A model generated the notes under the pieces. That model had not been told where the DNA came from. It made no database searches and was given only the letters and a program-made list of their open reading frames with translations. From the NCBI RefSeq assembly GCF_042646165.1, contig NZ_JBHRTC010000008.1: 64,000 nucleotides of DNA. One strand, given 5' to 3'. Below, in pieces: positions 34,199 to 43,513 of this stretch; position 1 is the stretch's first letter; every line of letters starts with the position of its first letter. The DNA is from Microbaculum marinum. Its GTDB lineage: Bacteria > Pseudomonadota > Alphaproteobacteria > Rhizobiales > Tepidamorphaceae. The translations under genes were made by a program, and so were the position numbers.

Positions 34199-36240
34199 AC
34201 CGTTTCGCGGCGCTGCTCGACCGGCTCGCCTACGAGCCGCGGCGCAACGCCAAGATCGCGCTGATCGCCGAATATTTCGCCGAGACTCCCGATCCGGCCC
34301 GCGGCCTCGCGCTGGCCGCCCTGACCGGCGACCTCAACTTCCGCCATGCCAAGCCCGGCGTCATCCGCGCCCTGATCGAGGAGCGCACCGACCCGGTGCT
34401 GTTCCGCATGTCCTACGACTATGTCGGCGACCTGTCGGAGACGGTGGCGCTGATGTGGCCGGCGGGGGAAGGAAGGGCGGACTCCTTCGGCGATAGCGTC
34501 CGCGAGAACCCCTCTCCCCATCCCTCCCCCACAAGGGGGGAGGGGGGCGCAAGCGGCAGATTCCATGAAAAACGAGACAGATTTGTTGTCACTGCAACGA
34601 GTGATGGGGATCTCGTCAGGGATAAGGACAGTGCCAAATCCGCCCCCTCCCCCCTTGTGGGGGAGGGACGGGGAGAGGGGTCGCCGTCGCAGACGGCCAA
34701 CAAAGGAACAGCGGCCGATCAGACAGCCACGGATACCGCGAGCGGCCGCACCAACCACCCTCCCTCCCCCCTTGCGGGGGAGGGTCGGGGAGGGGGGTCG
34801 CCGGCGCAGCCGGCAGGCAAGGACCCTGCCGCGGACCGGCAGCCCGGAGCGAGTGGGCCGGACCGCCCCGACCAGCCGTTCCGCCGCGCCGATCCCGGCA
34901 TCCCGCTGCCCGAGGTGGTCGAGACCCTGCGGTCGGCCGGCAAGGCGGAACTGCCGGGCATCATCGCCTCGTTCCTCGATCGGCTCGACGAGACCGGGCG
35001 CTGGGCGTTCCTGAAACTTATCACCGGCGGCCTGCGCGTCGGTGTCTCGGCCAGGCTCGCGAAGACGGCCGTCGCCGCGCTGGGCTCGCTGAAGCCGGCC
35101 GACGTGGAGGAAGTCTGGCACGGTCTCGAGCCGCCGTACGAGGCGCTGTTCGCCTGGGCGGAAGGGCGCTCCGGCAAGCCGGCGATCTCCGATCCCGCGC
35201 CGTTCCGGCCGGCGATGCTGAGCCACGCCGTGGAGGAAACGGATTTCGACAAGCTCGACGCCGCCGATTTCGCGGCGGAATGGAAATGGGACGGCATCCG
35301 GGTGCAGGCGGTGTCGGCGACCGGCGCGGACGGACATCCGGCCCGCCGCCTCTACAGCCGGACCGGCGACGACATCTCGAAGGCCTTTCCCGATCTGCTG
35401 GAGGCGCTGGACTTCGACGGCGCCATCGACGGCGAACTGCTGATCATGCGCGAGGGCCGCGTTCAGTCGTTCAATACCCTGCAGCAGCGCCTGAACCGGA
35501 AGACGGTCACGCCGAAGATGCTGGCGGAGTTTCCCGCCCACCTGATCGCCTACGACCTGCTGGTCGAGGCGGGGGAGGATCTGAGGGACCTGCCGTTCTC
35601 GCAGCGGCGGATCCGGCTCGAGGCGCTCGTGGCGGCAACGGGTTCGGAGCGCATCTCGCTGTCGCCTATTGTGCACTTCGAGAGCTGGGAGGAGCTGACC
35701 GCCGCCCGTGCCGATCCCGCCGGCCACGGCGCGGACGACGATGCCGGGGCGGTCGAAGGCGTGATGATCAAGCGCTGCGACAGCCCCTATCTCGCCGGCC
35801 GGCCCAAGGGTCACTGGTACAAGTGGAAACGCGACCCCTTCAACGTCGATGCGGTGCTGATGTATGCCCAGCGCGGCCACGGCAAGCGTTCGTCGTTCTA
35901 TTCCGACTATACCTTCGGCGTCTGGCGCGAGGCGCCCGAGGGCGCCGAACTGGTACCTGTCGGCAAGGCCTATTTCGGATTCACCGACGAAGAGCTGCGC
36001 CGGCTCGACCAGTTCGTCAGGCGACATACGATCAACCGGTTCGGGCCGGTCCGCGAGGTCGATCACGAACCGGACAACGGCCTGGTCCTGGAAATCGCCT
36101 TCGAGGGACTGGCCCGCTCGACCCGACACAAGTCGGGCCTCGCCATGCGGTTTCCGCGCATCGGCCGGATCCGCTGGGACAAGCGGCCTGCCGACGCCGA
36201 CCGGATCGAGGTCCTCGAGGCCCTTCTCAAGGAGGACTGA
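34195..36240 (+). CDS. ATP-dependent DNA ligase with in-frame REP insertions
   Basis: This 681-residue ligase has the N-terminal DNA-binding domain in residues 1-89 and 236-345, the nucleotidyl Lys364 in EWKWDGIR, later motifs ELLIMREG, GVMIKR and YKWKRDPF, and an OB-fold with FGVWREAPEG and FEGLARSTRHKSGLAMRFPRIGRIRWDK. The family (the ligase of exonuclease-ligase-helicase repair operons) is usually about 530-560 residues. The excess lies at residues about 90-235 (34462-34905), where three REP-like palindromes are read in frame as Pro/Ser/Gly/Glu-rich peptides such as SPLVGEGRGEG. All catalytic parts are intact and the frame is kept, so the enzyme may still work with a disordered loop inside its DNA-binding domain. 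Confidence 0.9.
   Translation: MNRFAALLDRLAYEPRRNAKIALIAEYFAETPDPARGLALAALTGDLNFRHAKPGVIRALIEERTDPVLFRMSYDYVGDLSETVALMWPAGEGRADSFGDSVRENPSPHPSPTRGEGGASGRFHEKRDRFVVTATSDGDLVRDKDSAKSAPSPLVGEGRGEGSPSQTANKGTAADQTATDTASGRTNHPPSPLAGEGRGGGSPAQPAGKDPAADRQPGASGPDRPDQPFRRADPGIPLPEVVETLRSAGKAELPGIIASFLDRLDETGRWAFLKLITGGLRVGVSARLAKTAVAALGSLKPADVEEVWHGLEPPYEALFAWAEGRSGKPAISDPAPFRPAMLSHAVEETDFDKLDAADFAAEWKWDGIRVQAVSATGADGHPARRLYSRTGDDISKAFPDLLEALDFDGAIDGELLIMREGRVQSFNTLQQRLNRKTVTPKMLAEFPAHLIAYDLLVEAGEDLRDLPFSQRRIRLEALVAATGSERISLSPIVHFESWEELTAARADPAGHGADDDAGAVEGVMIKRCDSPYLAGRPKGHWYKWKRDPFNVDAVLMYAQRGHGKRSSFYSDYTFGVWREAPEGAELVPVGKAYFGFTDEELRRLDQFVRRHTINRFGPVREVDHEPDNGLVLEIAFEGLARSTRHKSGLAMRFPRIGRIRWDKRPADADRIEVLEALLKED
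34509..34799. repeat. Three REP-like palindromes inside the DNA ligase gene
   Basis: Copies at about 34509-34549 (C-run, CACAAGG, G-run), 34641-34683 (CTTGTGG core) and 34759-34799 (CTTGCGG core), the first inverted to the other two. Their flanks (CGCAAGCGGCAG, GTCGCCGTCGCAGACGG, GTCGCCGGCGCAGCCGG) are also alike. All three lie in one linker of the ligase coding sequence and keep the reading frame. Confidence 0.88.
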
Positions 36241-36376
36241 GGCTTTCCCTGCCTTTGCGGTGGTCAACGGGTCGGCGGTCCGGACTGGCGAACCCGATCG
36301 TGATCTCCTACCTGTAGGTCCGAACCCGGCGGCGTACCAGGCAGCACGGAGTCTCAGGCCAGCAGAGGAAGCAACC

Positions 36377-36652
36377 ATGTCGAACGGCCCACTGACTCGT
36401 TTCTTCGGCGGCCCGCCCGGCTGGGTGATCGTGCGTCTGGCCGTGATATCGCTGATCGTCGGCCTGATCTTTTCGGCGCTGGGCATCTCTCCATTCGACA
36501 TCGTGCGCAATTTCGAGCGCCTGGTCCGCGGCATCTGGAACCTCGGGTTCGAGGCGATCGGCGATCTGGGACGGTACTTCCTGCTCGGCGCCGTGGTCGT
36601 GATCCCGATCTGGCTGGTGATGCGGCTGACCAGGGTGGGGCGCGGCGAGTAA
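36377..36652 (+). CDS. DUF6460 family small membrane protein
   Basis: This 91-residue protein has two hydrophobic helices (residues about 17-37 and 67-84) around an amphipathic middle. The order LTRFFGGPPG, ALGISPFDIVRN, WNLGFEAIGDLGRYFLLGAVVVIPIWL fits the DUF6460 family of Alphaproteobacteria. The function is unknown. AGAGGA before the ATG is the ribosome site. It lies 137 bases after the ligase gene and ends 6 bases before the end of the convergent deacetylase gene. Confidence 0.85.
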   Translation: MSNGPLTRFFGGPPGWVIVRLAVISLIVGLIFSALGISPFDIVRNFERLVRGIWNLGFEAIGDLGRYFLLGAVVVIPIWLVMRLTRVGRGE

Positions 36653-36657
36653 ACGCT

Positions 36658-37557
36658 CTACAGGAAGGCCGCAGCGGTCCGGTGCAGGATCGCGTGACGT
36701 CTCGCCAGCGCGTCGATGTCGGCTGAGTACCCGCCGCCGACGACGCAGGCGACAGGAATGCCCCGGTCCCGGCACGTGCCGATCACCCGCTTGTCGCGTT
36801 CCGCGAGCCCCCGGTCTGAGAGGCTCAGCCGGCCCAGACGGTCGTCGCGATGCGGGTCGACGCCGGCATTGTAGAAGACGATCTCGGGCGACAGACGGTC
36901 GATCAGCGGCGGCAGCGCGTCGGCGAGCGTTTCCAGATAGGCATCGTCGCCGGTTCCATCGGCCAGGCCGACATCGAGGTCTCCCGCCACCTTGCGCACC
37001 GGGTAGTTCCTTTCACCGTGCATGGAGAATGTGAAGACGCCGGGCATGTCCGCCAGGATTTCGGCGGTGCCGTCGCCCTGATGGACGTCGAGATCGACCA
37101 CCAGCGCGCTGCCGACGCCGTCGGCCGCCATCAGCCGGGCGGCCACGGCCACGTCGTTGAAGACACAGAATCCGGCGCCGCCCGCGCGGCGCGCGTGATG
37201 GCTGCCGCCGGCGGTCGTGCAGGCGATGCCCCGGTCGGCCGCGATCCGCGCCGCCAGCACCGTCGCCCCCGTCGACAGCCGCGCGCGGCGGGCGATGGTT
37301 TCCTCGACCGGAAACCCGATCTCCCGCTCCAGGGGCCGCGGCACCGTCCCCGACAGCACCTGGTCCACATAGGATGCATCGTGCGCAAGCCGCAGCCATG
37401 AGGCAGGCGCCTCGGTTGGCGCCGTGAACCCCTGCGGCCCGGCGACTCCCTCGTCCCGGAGGATTTCGGCGAGACGACCGTACTTGTTCATCGGAAAGCG
37501 GTGATTCGCCGGCAGCGCGGCGACGAAGGCCTCGTGGTGGACGATTGACAGGGACAT
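36658..37557 (-). CDS. Histone deacetylase/acetylpolyamine amidohydrolase family protein
   Basis: This 299-residue zinc deacetylase has the paired His motif GGSHHARRAGGAGFCVFND, the metal-binding LVVDLDVHQGDGTAEIL, and YNAGVDPHRDDRLG further on. It starts MSLSIVHHEAFVAALPANHRFPMNKY. Bacterial relatives deacetylate polyamines, acetoin-related compounds or unknown acyl-amines. It is divergent from the MATE transporter gene, 190 bases away; no regulatory signal was clear between them. Confidence 0.9.
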   Translation of the reverse strand: MSLSIVHHEAFVAALPANHRFPMNKYGRLAEILRDEGVAGPQGFTAPTEAPASWLRLAHDASYVDQVLSGTVPRPLEREIGFPVEETIARRARLSTGATVLAARIAADRGIACTTAGGSHHARRAGGAGFCVFNDVAVAARLMAADGVGSALVVDLDVHQGDGTAEILADMPGVFTFSMHGERNYPVRKVAGDLDVGLADGTGDDAYLETLADALPPLIDRLSPEIVFYNAGVDPHRDDRLGRLSLSDRGLAERDKRVIGTCRDRGIPVACVVGGGYSADIDALARRHAILHRTAAAFL

Positions 37558-37747
37558 TGCGGAGTCATATGGCGCGCGGAGGCCGGCGTCACCTGTGGCG
37601 CGGTCGGGCCAGCTGCGCTGATGCATCCGGCAAGGGTTCGCGCTATAAGCAAGACGTCCGCTTCCCCCGCCGCTCCGAAGGTCGCCGAGGCCGTCCTGCA
37701 TCCCGTCGTCCACGGGATTTCCCCTGTCCCGAAAGACCTGCCGTCCG

Positions 37748-39076
37748 ATGTCGACCGTCCGCCCCTTCGAGGTGACCCAGCGAGGCGTCCTCGCCATCGC
37801 GATTCCCATGACGATCGCCTATCTGTCGACGCCGCTGCTCGGCATTGTCGACACCGCGGTGATCGGCCAGCTCGGCCGCGCCGACCTGCTCGGCGGCATC
37901 GCCGTCGGCGCGGTCGTCTTCGACATCCTGTTCGCCACGTTCAATTTCCTGCGGTCCGGCACCACCGGCCTGACCGCCCAGGCGGTCGGCGCCGAGGATC
38001 AGACCGCGCAGACCGCGACGCTCTACCGCTCGGCCCTGATCGGGCTGATAGCCGGCGCCCTGATCATCGCGCTGCAGGTGCCGCTCCTGGCGGTCTCGCT
38101 CGGCTTCATGGGCGCCAGCGAGCCGGTCAACGCCGCGGTCTCCGAATACTTCGCGATACGCGCGCTGGGCGCACCCGTCTCGCTGCTGAACTACGCGATC
38201 CTCGGATGGTTTCTGGGTCTCGGCCGCGCCGGCACCGGGCTCGGCCTGCAGCTCCTCCTCAACGGGCTGAACATGGCGCTCAACGTGACCTTCGTGCTGT
38301 GGCTCGGATGGGGCGTGGCAGGCGTCGCATGGGGCACGGTCATCGGCGAGACGGTGACGGCCATCGTGGGCGTTCTCCTGGCCTGGCGCACGCTGGGCGC
38401 GAACGCATTCATCCCACTGGCCGCGCTCACGGAGAGACTCGGGCTGATCCGGACCTTTTCGGTCAACCGGGACATCATGATCCGCTCGTTTTCGCTGTTG
38501 CTGGTCTTCGCCCTGTTCACCTCGGCGGGCGCGCGGCAGACCGACGTCGTGCTGGCGGCCAACGCCATCCTGATGAACCTCTTCATATTCGGCAGCTATT
38601 TTCTCGACGGATTCGCCACCGCCGCCGAACAGCTCGCCGGGCGCGCCGTGGGGGCGCGCTACCGGCCGGCCTTCTCGCGTGCCGTCGCTCTGACGCTGGC
38701 CTGGGGATACGCGCTGGCGGCCGCGCTCAGCGTGGTCCTCCTTGTCGCGGGCCCGGCGATCATCGATCTCCTGACCACCAGCCCGGAGGTCCGGTCGGCG
38801 GCCCGCCACTTCCTCGTCTGGGCGGCGCTGACGCCGCTGTTCGGCGTCGCGGCTTTTGAGTTCGACGGCGTCTTCATCGGCGCGACCTGGTCCGATGACA
38901 TGCGCAACATGATGCTGGTCTCGCTGGCGGTCTACCTTCTCGTGTGGCTGGTCGCGACGCCGCTCCTGGGCAATCACGGACTGTGGCTGGCGCTGGCCGT
39001 GTTCCTGCTGGTCCGCGGCCTGACGCTTGCCGCGCGTTACCCCTTGCGCCTGCAACGCACGTTCCCCGAAGGCTGA
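37748..39076 (+). CDS. MATE family efflux transporter (DinF-like)
   Basis: This 442-residue, 12-helix MATE protein has two homologous halves. It starts VLAIAIPMTIAYLSTPLLGIVDTAVIGQLG, the DinF-type motif with the Asp in the first helix, and contains FNFLRSGTTGLTAQAVGA and FLDGFATAAEQLAGRAVGA, the matching loops of each half. It exports cationic or other toxic compounds using a proton or sodium gradient. Which drug it carries cannot be told. Confidence 0.92.
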   Translation: MSTVRPFEVTQRGVLAIAIPMTIAYLSTPLLGIVDTAVIGQLGRADLLGGIAVGAVVFDILFATFNFLRSGTTGLTAQAVGAEDQTAQTATLYRSALIGLIAGALIIALQVPLLAVSLGFMGASEPVNAAVSEYFAIRALGAPVSLLNYAILGWFLGLGRAGTGLGLQLLLNGLNMALNVTFVLWLGWGVAGVAWGTVIGETVTAIVGVLLAWRTLGANAFIPLAALTERLGLIRTFSVNRDIMIRSFSLLLVFALFTSAGARQTDVVLAANAILMNLFIFGSYFLDGFATAAEQLAGRAVGARYRPAFSRAVALTLAWGYALAAALSVVLLVAGPAIIDLLTTSPEVRSAARHFLVWAALTPLFGVAAFEFDGVFIGATWSDDMRNMMLVSLAVYLLVWLVATPLLGNHGLWLALAVFLLVRGLTLAARYPLRLQRTFPEG

Positions 39077-39227
39077 CGCGGCCGACGCGCCCCTGAACGC
39101 CGCGTTAACGAACGTTGCCTATTCCATTCAGAATCAATGTAACCTGAGGGTAGTCAGCACTGCCTCGGGTCTTCTATGTTTTGAGTTCGCCTGGCGCATA
39201 CGAACGTTCGGACATCGAAAGATCATC

Positions 39228-40178
39228 GTGAAGACAGTCGGCACGTCCCCCGAAAGCCTGCAACGCGGCCTGCGCACCGCATTCCTGATCGGGGTGGCGC
39301 TCCTGCTGGCGGGCTGCAGCACCGAGGACTGGCCGGTCCTACTGCCGGACGGACCGATCGCCCGGGAGGAACGCGAACTCCTGTTCGCGGCCGTCGGACT
39401 GATGTTGCTGGTCGTGCTTCCCGTCTACATCCTCGCGATCATCGTGCTGACGCGCTACCGCGCCTCGTCCAACAATCCAAACTACCGGCCGGAGTGGCAG
39501 TCCAACCGGGTAGACGCGATCGTCTGGGCCGGCCCGGCGATCATCGTCGTGGCGATCGGCACCCTGGTCTGGGACTACACCCACCGGCTCGATCCCTATC
39601 TGGCGGTGGAGCCGGACAAGACCCCGCTCCGGGTCGAGGCCATCGCCCAGGACTGGAAGTGGCTGTTCATCTATCCCGAGCAGAACGTCGCCGTCGTCAA
39701 CGAGCTTGTCATCCCCACCGGCCAGCCGGTGTCGATACGGATCACCTCCGACACGGTGATGAACTCGCTCTACGTCGCCGGCCTGGCCGGGCAGATCTAC
39801 GCCATGGCGGGCATGCAGACGCGGCTGAACCTCATCGCCAACGACGAGGACACCTATATCGGTCGCAACATGCAATACAGCGGCACCGGCTTCGCGGATC
39901 AGCAGTTCCGGGTCAAGGTGGTGCCGCCCGCCGGCTTCGAGTCCTGGCTCGACATCGTTCGCGCGTCGCCCGACGCGCTTGATGGCCAAACCTACGCGGA
40001 GCTGGCCAGGCCGAGCCAGAAGGTCCCGGTGAAGTACTATTCCAGCGCCGAGCCGAACCTGTTCGACAGCATCATCGAGAAATATTCCGGCCAGCCGGCG
40101 GAGCGCCGGACGGCGCAGCTCGATGCCTATGCGGGCGAGTTCATCTGCGAAACACCGAGCGGCCGGGGCAGTCTCTGA
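39228..40178 (+). CDS. cyoA: Cytochrome bo3 ubiquinol oxidase subunit II
   Basis: This 316-residue subunit has a lipoprotein signal with lipobox LLAGC (Cys30), two membrane helices (about 55-78 and 95-118) and a periplasmic cupredoxin domain. The Cys/His ligands of the CuA site are missing (SDTVMNSLYVAGLAGQIYAMAG), which marks a quinol rather than a cytochrome c oxidase. The start is a GTG at 39228; no in-frame ATG lies closer. Upstream a possible promoter TTGCCT-17-TGTAAC (39113-39141) is seen. The subunit I gene begins on the last base of its stop. Confidence 0.92.
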   Translation: MKTVGTSPESLQRGLRTAFLIGVALLLAGCSTEDWPVLLPDGPIAREERELLFAAVGLMLLVVLPVYILAIIVLTRYRASSNNPNYRPEWQSNRVDAIVWAGPAIIVVAIGTLVWDYTHRLDPYLAVEPDKTPLRVEAIAQDWKWLFIYPEQNVAVVNELVIPTGQPVSIRITSDTVMNSLYVAGLAGQIYAMAGMQTRLNLIANDEDTYIGRNMQYSGTGFADQQFRVKVVPPAGFESWLDIVRASPDALDGQTYAELARPSQKVPVKYYSSAEPNLFDSIIEKYSGQPAERRTAQLDAYAGEFICETPSGRGSL

Positions 40179-42148
40179 TGCTGGGAAAGCTTACCTTTGA
40201 TGCTCTGCCCTTCTACAGCGCGATCGCGTTCGGCGGTGCGATGGCCGAGGTGCTGGCCGGCGTTGCCGTCATCGGCTTCGTGCTGTGGCTCGGCAAGGTG
40301 CGGTACCTGTGGACGGAGTGGCTGACCAGCGTCGACCACAAGCGCATCGGCATCATGTACGTCGTGCTGGCGCTGGTCATGCTGATGCGCGGCTTCGCCG
40401 ACGCCATCATGATGCGCGCGCAGCAGGCGATGGCGGCCAACAACGAGGGCTATCTGCCGCCGGAGCATTTCGACCAGGTGTTCTCCTCGCACGGCACGAT
40501 CATGATCTTCTTCATGGCAATGCCGTTCCTGTCGGGACTGATGAACTTCGTCGTGCCGCAGCAGGTCGGCGCCCGCGACGTCGCCTTTCCGTTCATGAAT
40601 TCTGTGAGCCTTTGGCTCACCGCCGCCGGCGCCGGCCTGGTGCTGGTGTCGCTGGTCATCGGCAAGTTCTCGACCGCAGGCTGGACCGGGTATCCGCCCT
40701 ATTCCGGCATCGAGTATAATCCCGGCGTCGGCGTCGACTACTGGCTGTGGGCCGTCATCCTCAGCGGCATCGGCACCACGATGACCGGCATCAATTTCGT
40801 CGTCACCATCCTCAAGCGCCGCGCCCCGGGCATGACGCTGATGCGGATGCCCCTGTTCACGTGGACGGCGCTGGTCACCAGCGTCCTCATCGTGTTCGCC
40901 TTCCCGGCGATCACCGTCGTCGGCGGGCAGCTGGTCCTTGACCGCTACCTCGGCTTTCATTTCTTCACGAATGACGGCGGCGGCAACATGATGAACTACA
41001 TCAACCTGATCTGGATCTGGGGCCATCCGGAGGTCTACATCCTGATCCTGCCAGCCTTCGGGATCTTTTCGGAGGTGGTCGCCACCTTCTCGCGCAAGCG
41101 CCTGTTCGGCTACGATTCGCTCGTCTACGCCACGGCCGTCATCGGGCTGTTGTCCTTCTCCGTCTGGCTCCATCACTTCTTCACCATGGGATCCAGCGCC
41201 GACGTCAACGCCTTCTTCGGCATCACCACGATGATCATCGCCGTGCCGACCGGGGTGAAGGTCTACGACTGGCTGCTGACCATGTATGCCGGCCGCATCG
41301 AGCTGCGGGTGCCGATGCTGTGGACGGTCGGCTTCCTGGTGACCTTCGTGATCGGCGGCATGACCGGCGTCGCACTGGCGCTGCCGCCCGTCGATTACCT
41401 GATGCACAACACGACGTTCCTGATCGCGCATTTCCACAACATGCTGATCCCGGGCGCGCTGTTCGGCTATTTCGCTGGCTACACCTACTGGTTCCCGAAG
41501 GCGTTCGGCTTCCGTCTCGACGAGACATGGGGCGTACGGGCGTTCTGGTTCTGGATCGTCGGATTCTACCTGGCCTTCATGCCGCTCTACGTGCTCGGCT
41601 TCATGGGCATGCCGCGGCGCATGGAGCACTACGACGTCGGCGCCTGGCAGCCGTGGCTGATCGTGGCGGCGATCGGCGCCTGCTCGATCCTGGTCGGCAT
41701 CGGCTGCTTGATCACCCAGCTCTACGTGAGCATCCGCGACCGCGAGGTGCTGGCCGACCGGACGGGCGATCCGTGGGGCGGCCGGACGCTGGAATGGATG
41801 ACCGCCTCGCCGCCGGCGCCGTACAACTTCGCACGCATTCCCCAGGTGCACGATCGTGACGAACTGATCTGGCGCAAGGAACATCCCGCCGAAGCCGACA
41901 AGGACGACGTGGCCTCCGAGATAGAACTGCCGGAGAACACCGCGGCGGGAGTCGTCATCGGGGTCATTGCGGGCGTGTTCGGATTCGCCATGGTCTGGCA
42001 CATCTGGTGGCTGGCGATCCTCAGCCTGCTCATAGCGCTCGCCACGGTGGTGGCGCGCAGTTTCGGTGACGACGAGGAACTCGAGCTGTCGTCCGACGAG
42101 GTGGCCGCGCTGGAGGCGCGCGGCAGCGGTCCGCTGCTGGGTTACTGA
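40178..42148 (+). CDS. cyoB: Cytochrome bo3 ubiquinol oxidase subunit I
   Basis: This 656-residue haem-copper oxidase core has the copper-site WGHPEVYILILPAFG with LHHFF, the haem ligands in IAHFHNMLIP, and the quinol-oxidase style N-terminus with an extra helix. It reduces oxygen to water and pumps protons. The N-terminal segment SVDHKRIGIMYV and the closing hydrophobic helix around residue 600 fit CyoB. The start overlaps the cyoA stop by one base (TGATG). Confidence 0.96.
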   Translation: MLGKLTFDALPFYSAIAFGGAMAEVLAGVAVIGFVLWLGKVRYLWTEWLTSVDHKRIGIMYVVLALVMLMRGFADAIMMRAQQAMAANNEGYLPPEHFDQVFSSHGTIMIFFMAMPFLSGLMNFVVPQQVGARDVAFPFMNSVSLWLTAAGAGLVLVSLVIGKFSTAGWTGYPPYSGIEYNPGVGVDYWLWAVILSGIGTTMTGINFVVTILKRRAPGMTLMRMPLFTWTALVTSVLIVFAFPAITVVGGQLVLDRYLGFHFFTNDGGGNMMNYINLIWIWGHPEVYILILPAFGIFSEVVATFSRKRLFGYDSLVYATAVIGLLSFSVWLHHFFTMGSSADVNAFFGITTMIIAVPTGVKVYDWLLTMYAGRIELRVPMLWTVGFLVTFVIGGMTGVALALPPVDYLMHNTTFLIAHFHNMLIPGALFGYFAGYTYWFPKAFGFRLDETWGVRAFWFWIVGFYLAFMPLYVLGFMGMPRRMEHYDVGAWQPWLIVAAIGACSILVGIGCLITQLYVSIRDREVLADRTGDPWGGRTLEWMTASPPAPYNFARIPQVHDRDELIWRKEHPAEADKDDVASEIELPENTAAGVVIGVIAGVFGFAMVWHIWWLAILSLLIALATVVARSFGDDEELELSSDEVAALEARGSGPLLGY

Positions 42149-42218
42149 TGCGCCTGCGTGTATGTCATCGCGGCGCGGTCGCAGCGCCTTTCCACACATC
42201 GAGCGGACGAGATATCCG

Positions 42219-42836
42219 ATGACAGCCGAATCCGTGGTGCCGGGACGCCCTCTCTCGGCGAGCAAGACACCGGAGATCGATCCCCTCCAGGAGCGCGATT
42301 TCGGGTTCTGGCTCTACCTGATGAGCGACGCCATCATCTTCGCGCTGCTGTTTGCCACCTATGTGGTGATGACGCGCGGCACCGATGGCGGCCCCACCGG
42401 CCAGGACGTGTACGACCTGACCCGCGCATCGGCCGAGACGGCGCTGCTGTTGACCAGCACGCTCACGTTCGGCATGGCGAGCGTCGCGGTGGCGTCCGGC
42501 AACCGCAACGGCGTCATCGTCTGGCTGCTCGTCACCGCCGTGCTGGGACTGGGTTTCCTGTCGCTGGAGATTTCGGAATTCGTCGGCATGATCTCCGAGG
42601 GCGCCGGTCCTGACCGCAGCGGCTTCCTGTCGGCGTTCTTCGCCCTGGTCGGCACGCACGGGCTGCACGTCACCGGCGGCATCGTCTGGATCGCGGTGAT
42701 GATCGTCCAACTGCTCGTCAAGGACCTGACGCCGTCCGTGCGCTCCCGGCTGTTCCGGCTCGGTCTGTTCTGGCATTTCCTGGACATCGTCTGGATCGGG
42801 ATCTTCTCGGTGGTCTACCTGCCCGGCATTCTGTGA
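42219..42836 (+). CDS. cyoC: Cytochrome bo3 ubiquinol oxidase subunit III
   Basis: This 205-residue protein has five membrane helices. It carries FGFWLYLMSDAIIFALLFATY near the start, GTHGLHVTGGIVWI in the middle and FWHFLDIVWIGIFSVVYL at the end, the standard CyoC/COX3 pattern. It starts 70 bases after cyoB, a wider gap than elsewhere in the operon, without any sign of a promoter. Confidence 0.95.
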   Translation: MTAESVVPGRPLSASKTPEIDPLQERDFGFWLYLMSDAIIFALLFATYVVMTRGTDGGPTGQDVYDLTRASAETALLLTSTLTFGMASVAVASGNRNGVIVWLLVTAVLGLGFLSLEISEFVGMISEGAGPDRSGFLSAFFALVGTHGLHVTGGIVWIAVMIVQLLVKDLTPSVRSRLFRLGLFWHFLDIVWIGIFSVVYLPGIL

Positions 42837-42851
42837 GATGGGGACGCTGTG

Positions 42852-43169
42852 ATGGACATCGCGAACGAAACCCCCGCCGCCCTGCGCAGGAGCTATCTCG
42901 TCGGATACGGGATCGCCATCGTTCTGACGGCGATCCCGTTCGGCGTCGTCGCGCTCGGCCTGCTGGACCGCCGGCCGGCGCTGATCCTGATCGCCGTACT
43001 GGCGATCGTCCAGGTATTGGTGCACCTGCGATACTTTCTCCACATCGACTTCCGCCGGACGCCGCGCGAGAACATTCTGGTGCTGGGCTTCGCCGCCGTG
43101 CTGATCTGCATCATGATCGGCGGCACGCTGTGGATCATGCTCGACCTGCACCACCGGATGATGCTCTAG
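42852..43169 (+). CDS. cyoD: Cytochrome bo3 ubiquinol oxidase subunit IV
   Basis: This 105-residue protein has three membrane helices, with the segment IVQVLVHLRYFLHIDF typical of CyoD. It assists assembly of the copper site. ATG at 42852 was taken; a GTG at 42849 is equally placed. Its last 4 bases overlap the end of the convergent arsC-like gene. Confidence 0.93.
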   Translation: MDIANETPAALRRSYLVGYGIAIVLTAIPFGVVALGLLDRRPALILIAVLAIVQVLVHLRYFLHIDFRRTPRENILVLGFAAVLICIMIGGTLWIMLDLHHRMML

Positions 43170-43513
43170 AGGACTTCGAGCACGGCCTCCGGCGGGCGGC
43201 CGAGGGCGGCCCTGCCGTCCGTCATCACCACCGGCCGCTCTATCAGCACCGGCTCCTCCGCCATCGCTTGGATGAGAGCATCGTCGGAAAGCGACGTGTC
43301 GGAAAGCTTCCGCGCCTTGTAGGCGGCCTCGCCCTTGCGCAGCAAGTCGCGCGGTCCGATGCCGAGCTTCTTCAGCGCGCCCCTGATCGCCGCGGCATCC
43401 GGCGGCGTCTTCAGGTACTCGACGATTTCGGGCTCGATGCCCTTTTCGCGTATCAGTGCGAGCGTCTGCCGCGACTTCGAGCAGCGCGGGTTGTGCCAGA
43501 TCGTGACCGTCAT
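43166..43513 (-). CDS. arsC: ArsC family protein (arsenate reductase, glutaredoxin-dependent type)
   Basis: This 115-residue thioredoxin-fold protein has the active-site HNPRCSKSRQTLALIREKG (Cys11), KTPPD and, near the end, IERPVVMTDGRAALGRPPE with the Arg of the product-binding site. It would reduce arsenate with glutathione and glutaredoxin. It is not beside other ars genes but after pyrD, with which it overlaps by 4 bases. The stand-alone form could also be a YffB/Spx-like reductase with a different substrate. Confidence 0.88.
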   Translation of the reverse strand: MTVTIWHNPRCSKSRQTLALIREKGIEPEIVEYLKTPPDAAAIRGALKKLGIGPRDLLRKGEAAYKARKLSDTSLSDDALIQAMAEEPVLIERPVVMTDGRAALGRPPEAVLEVL

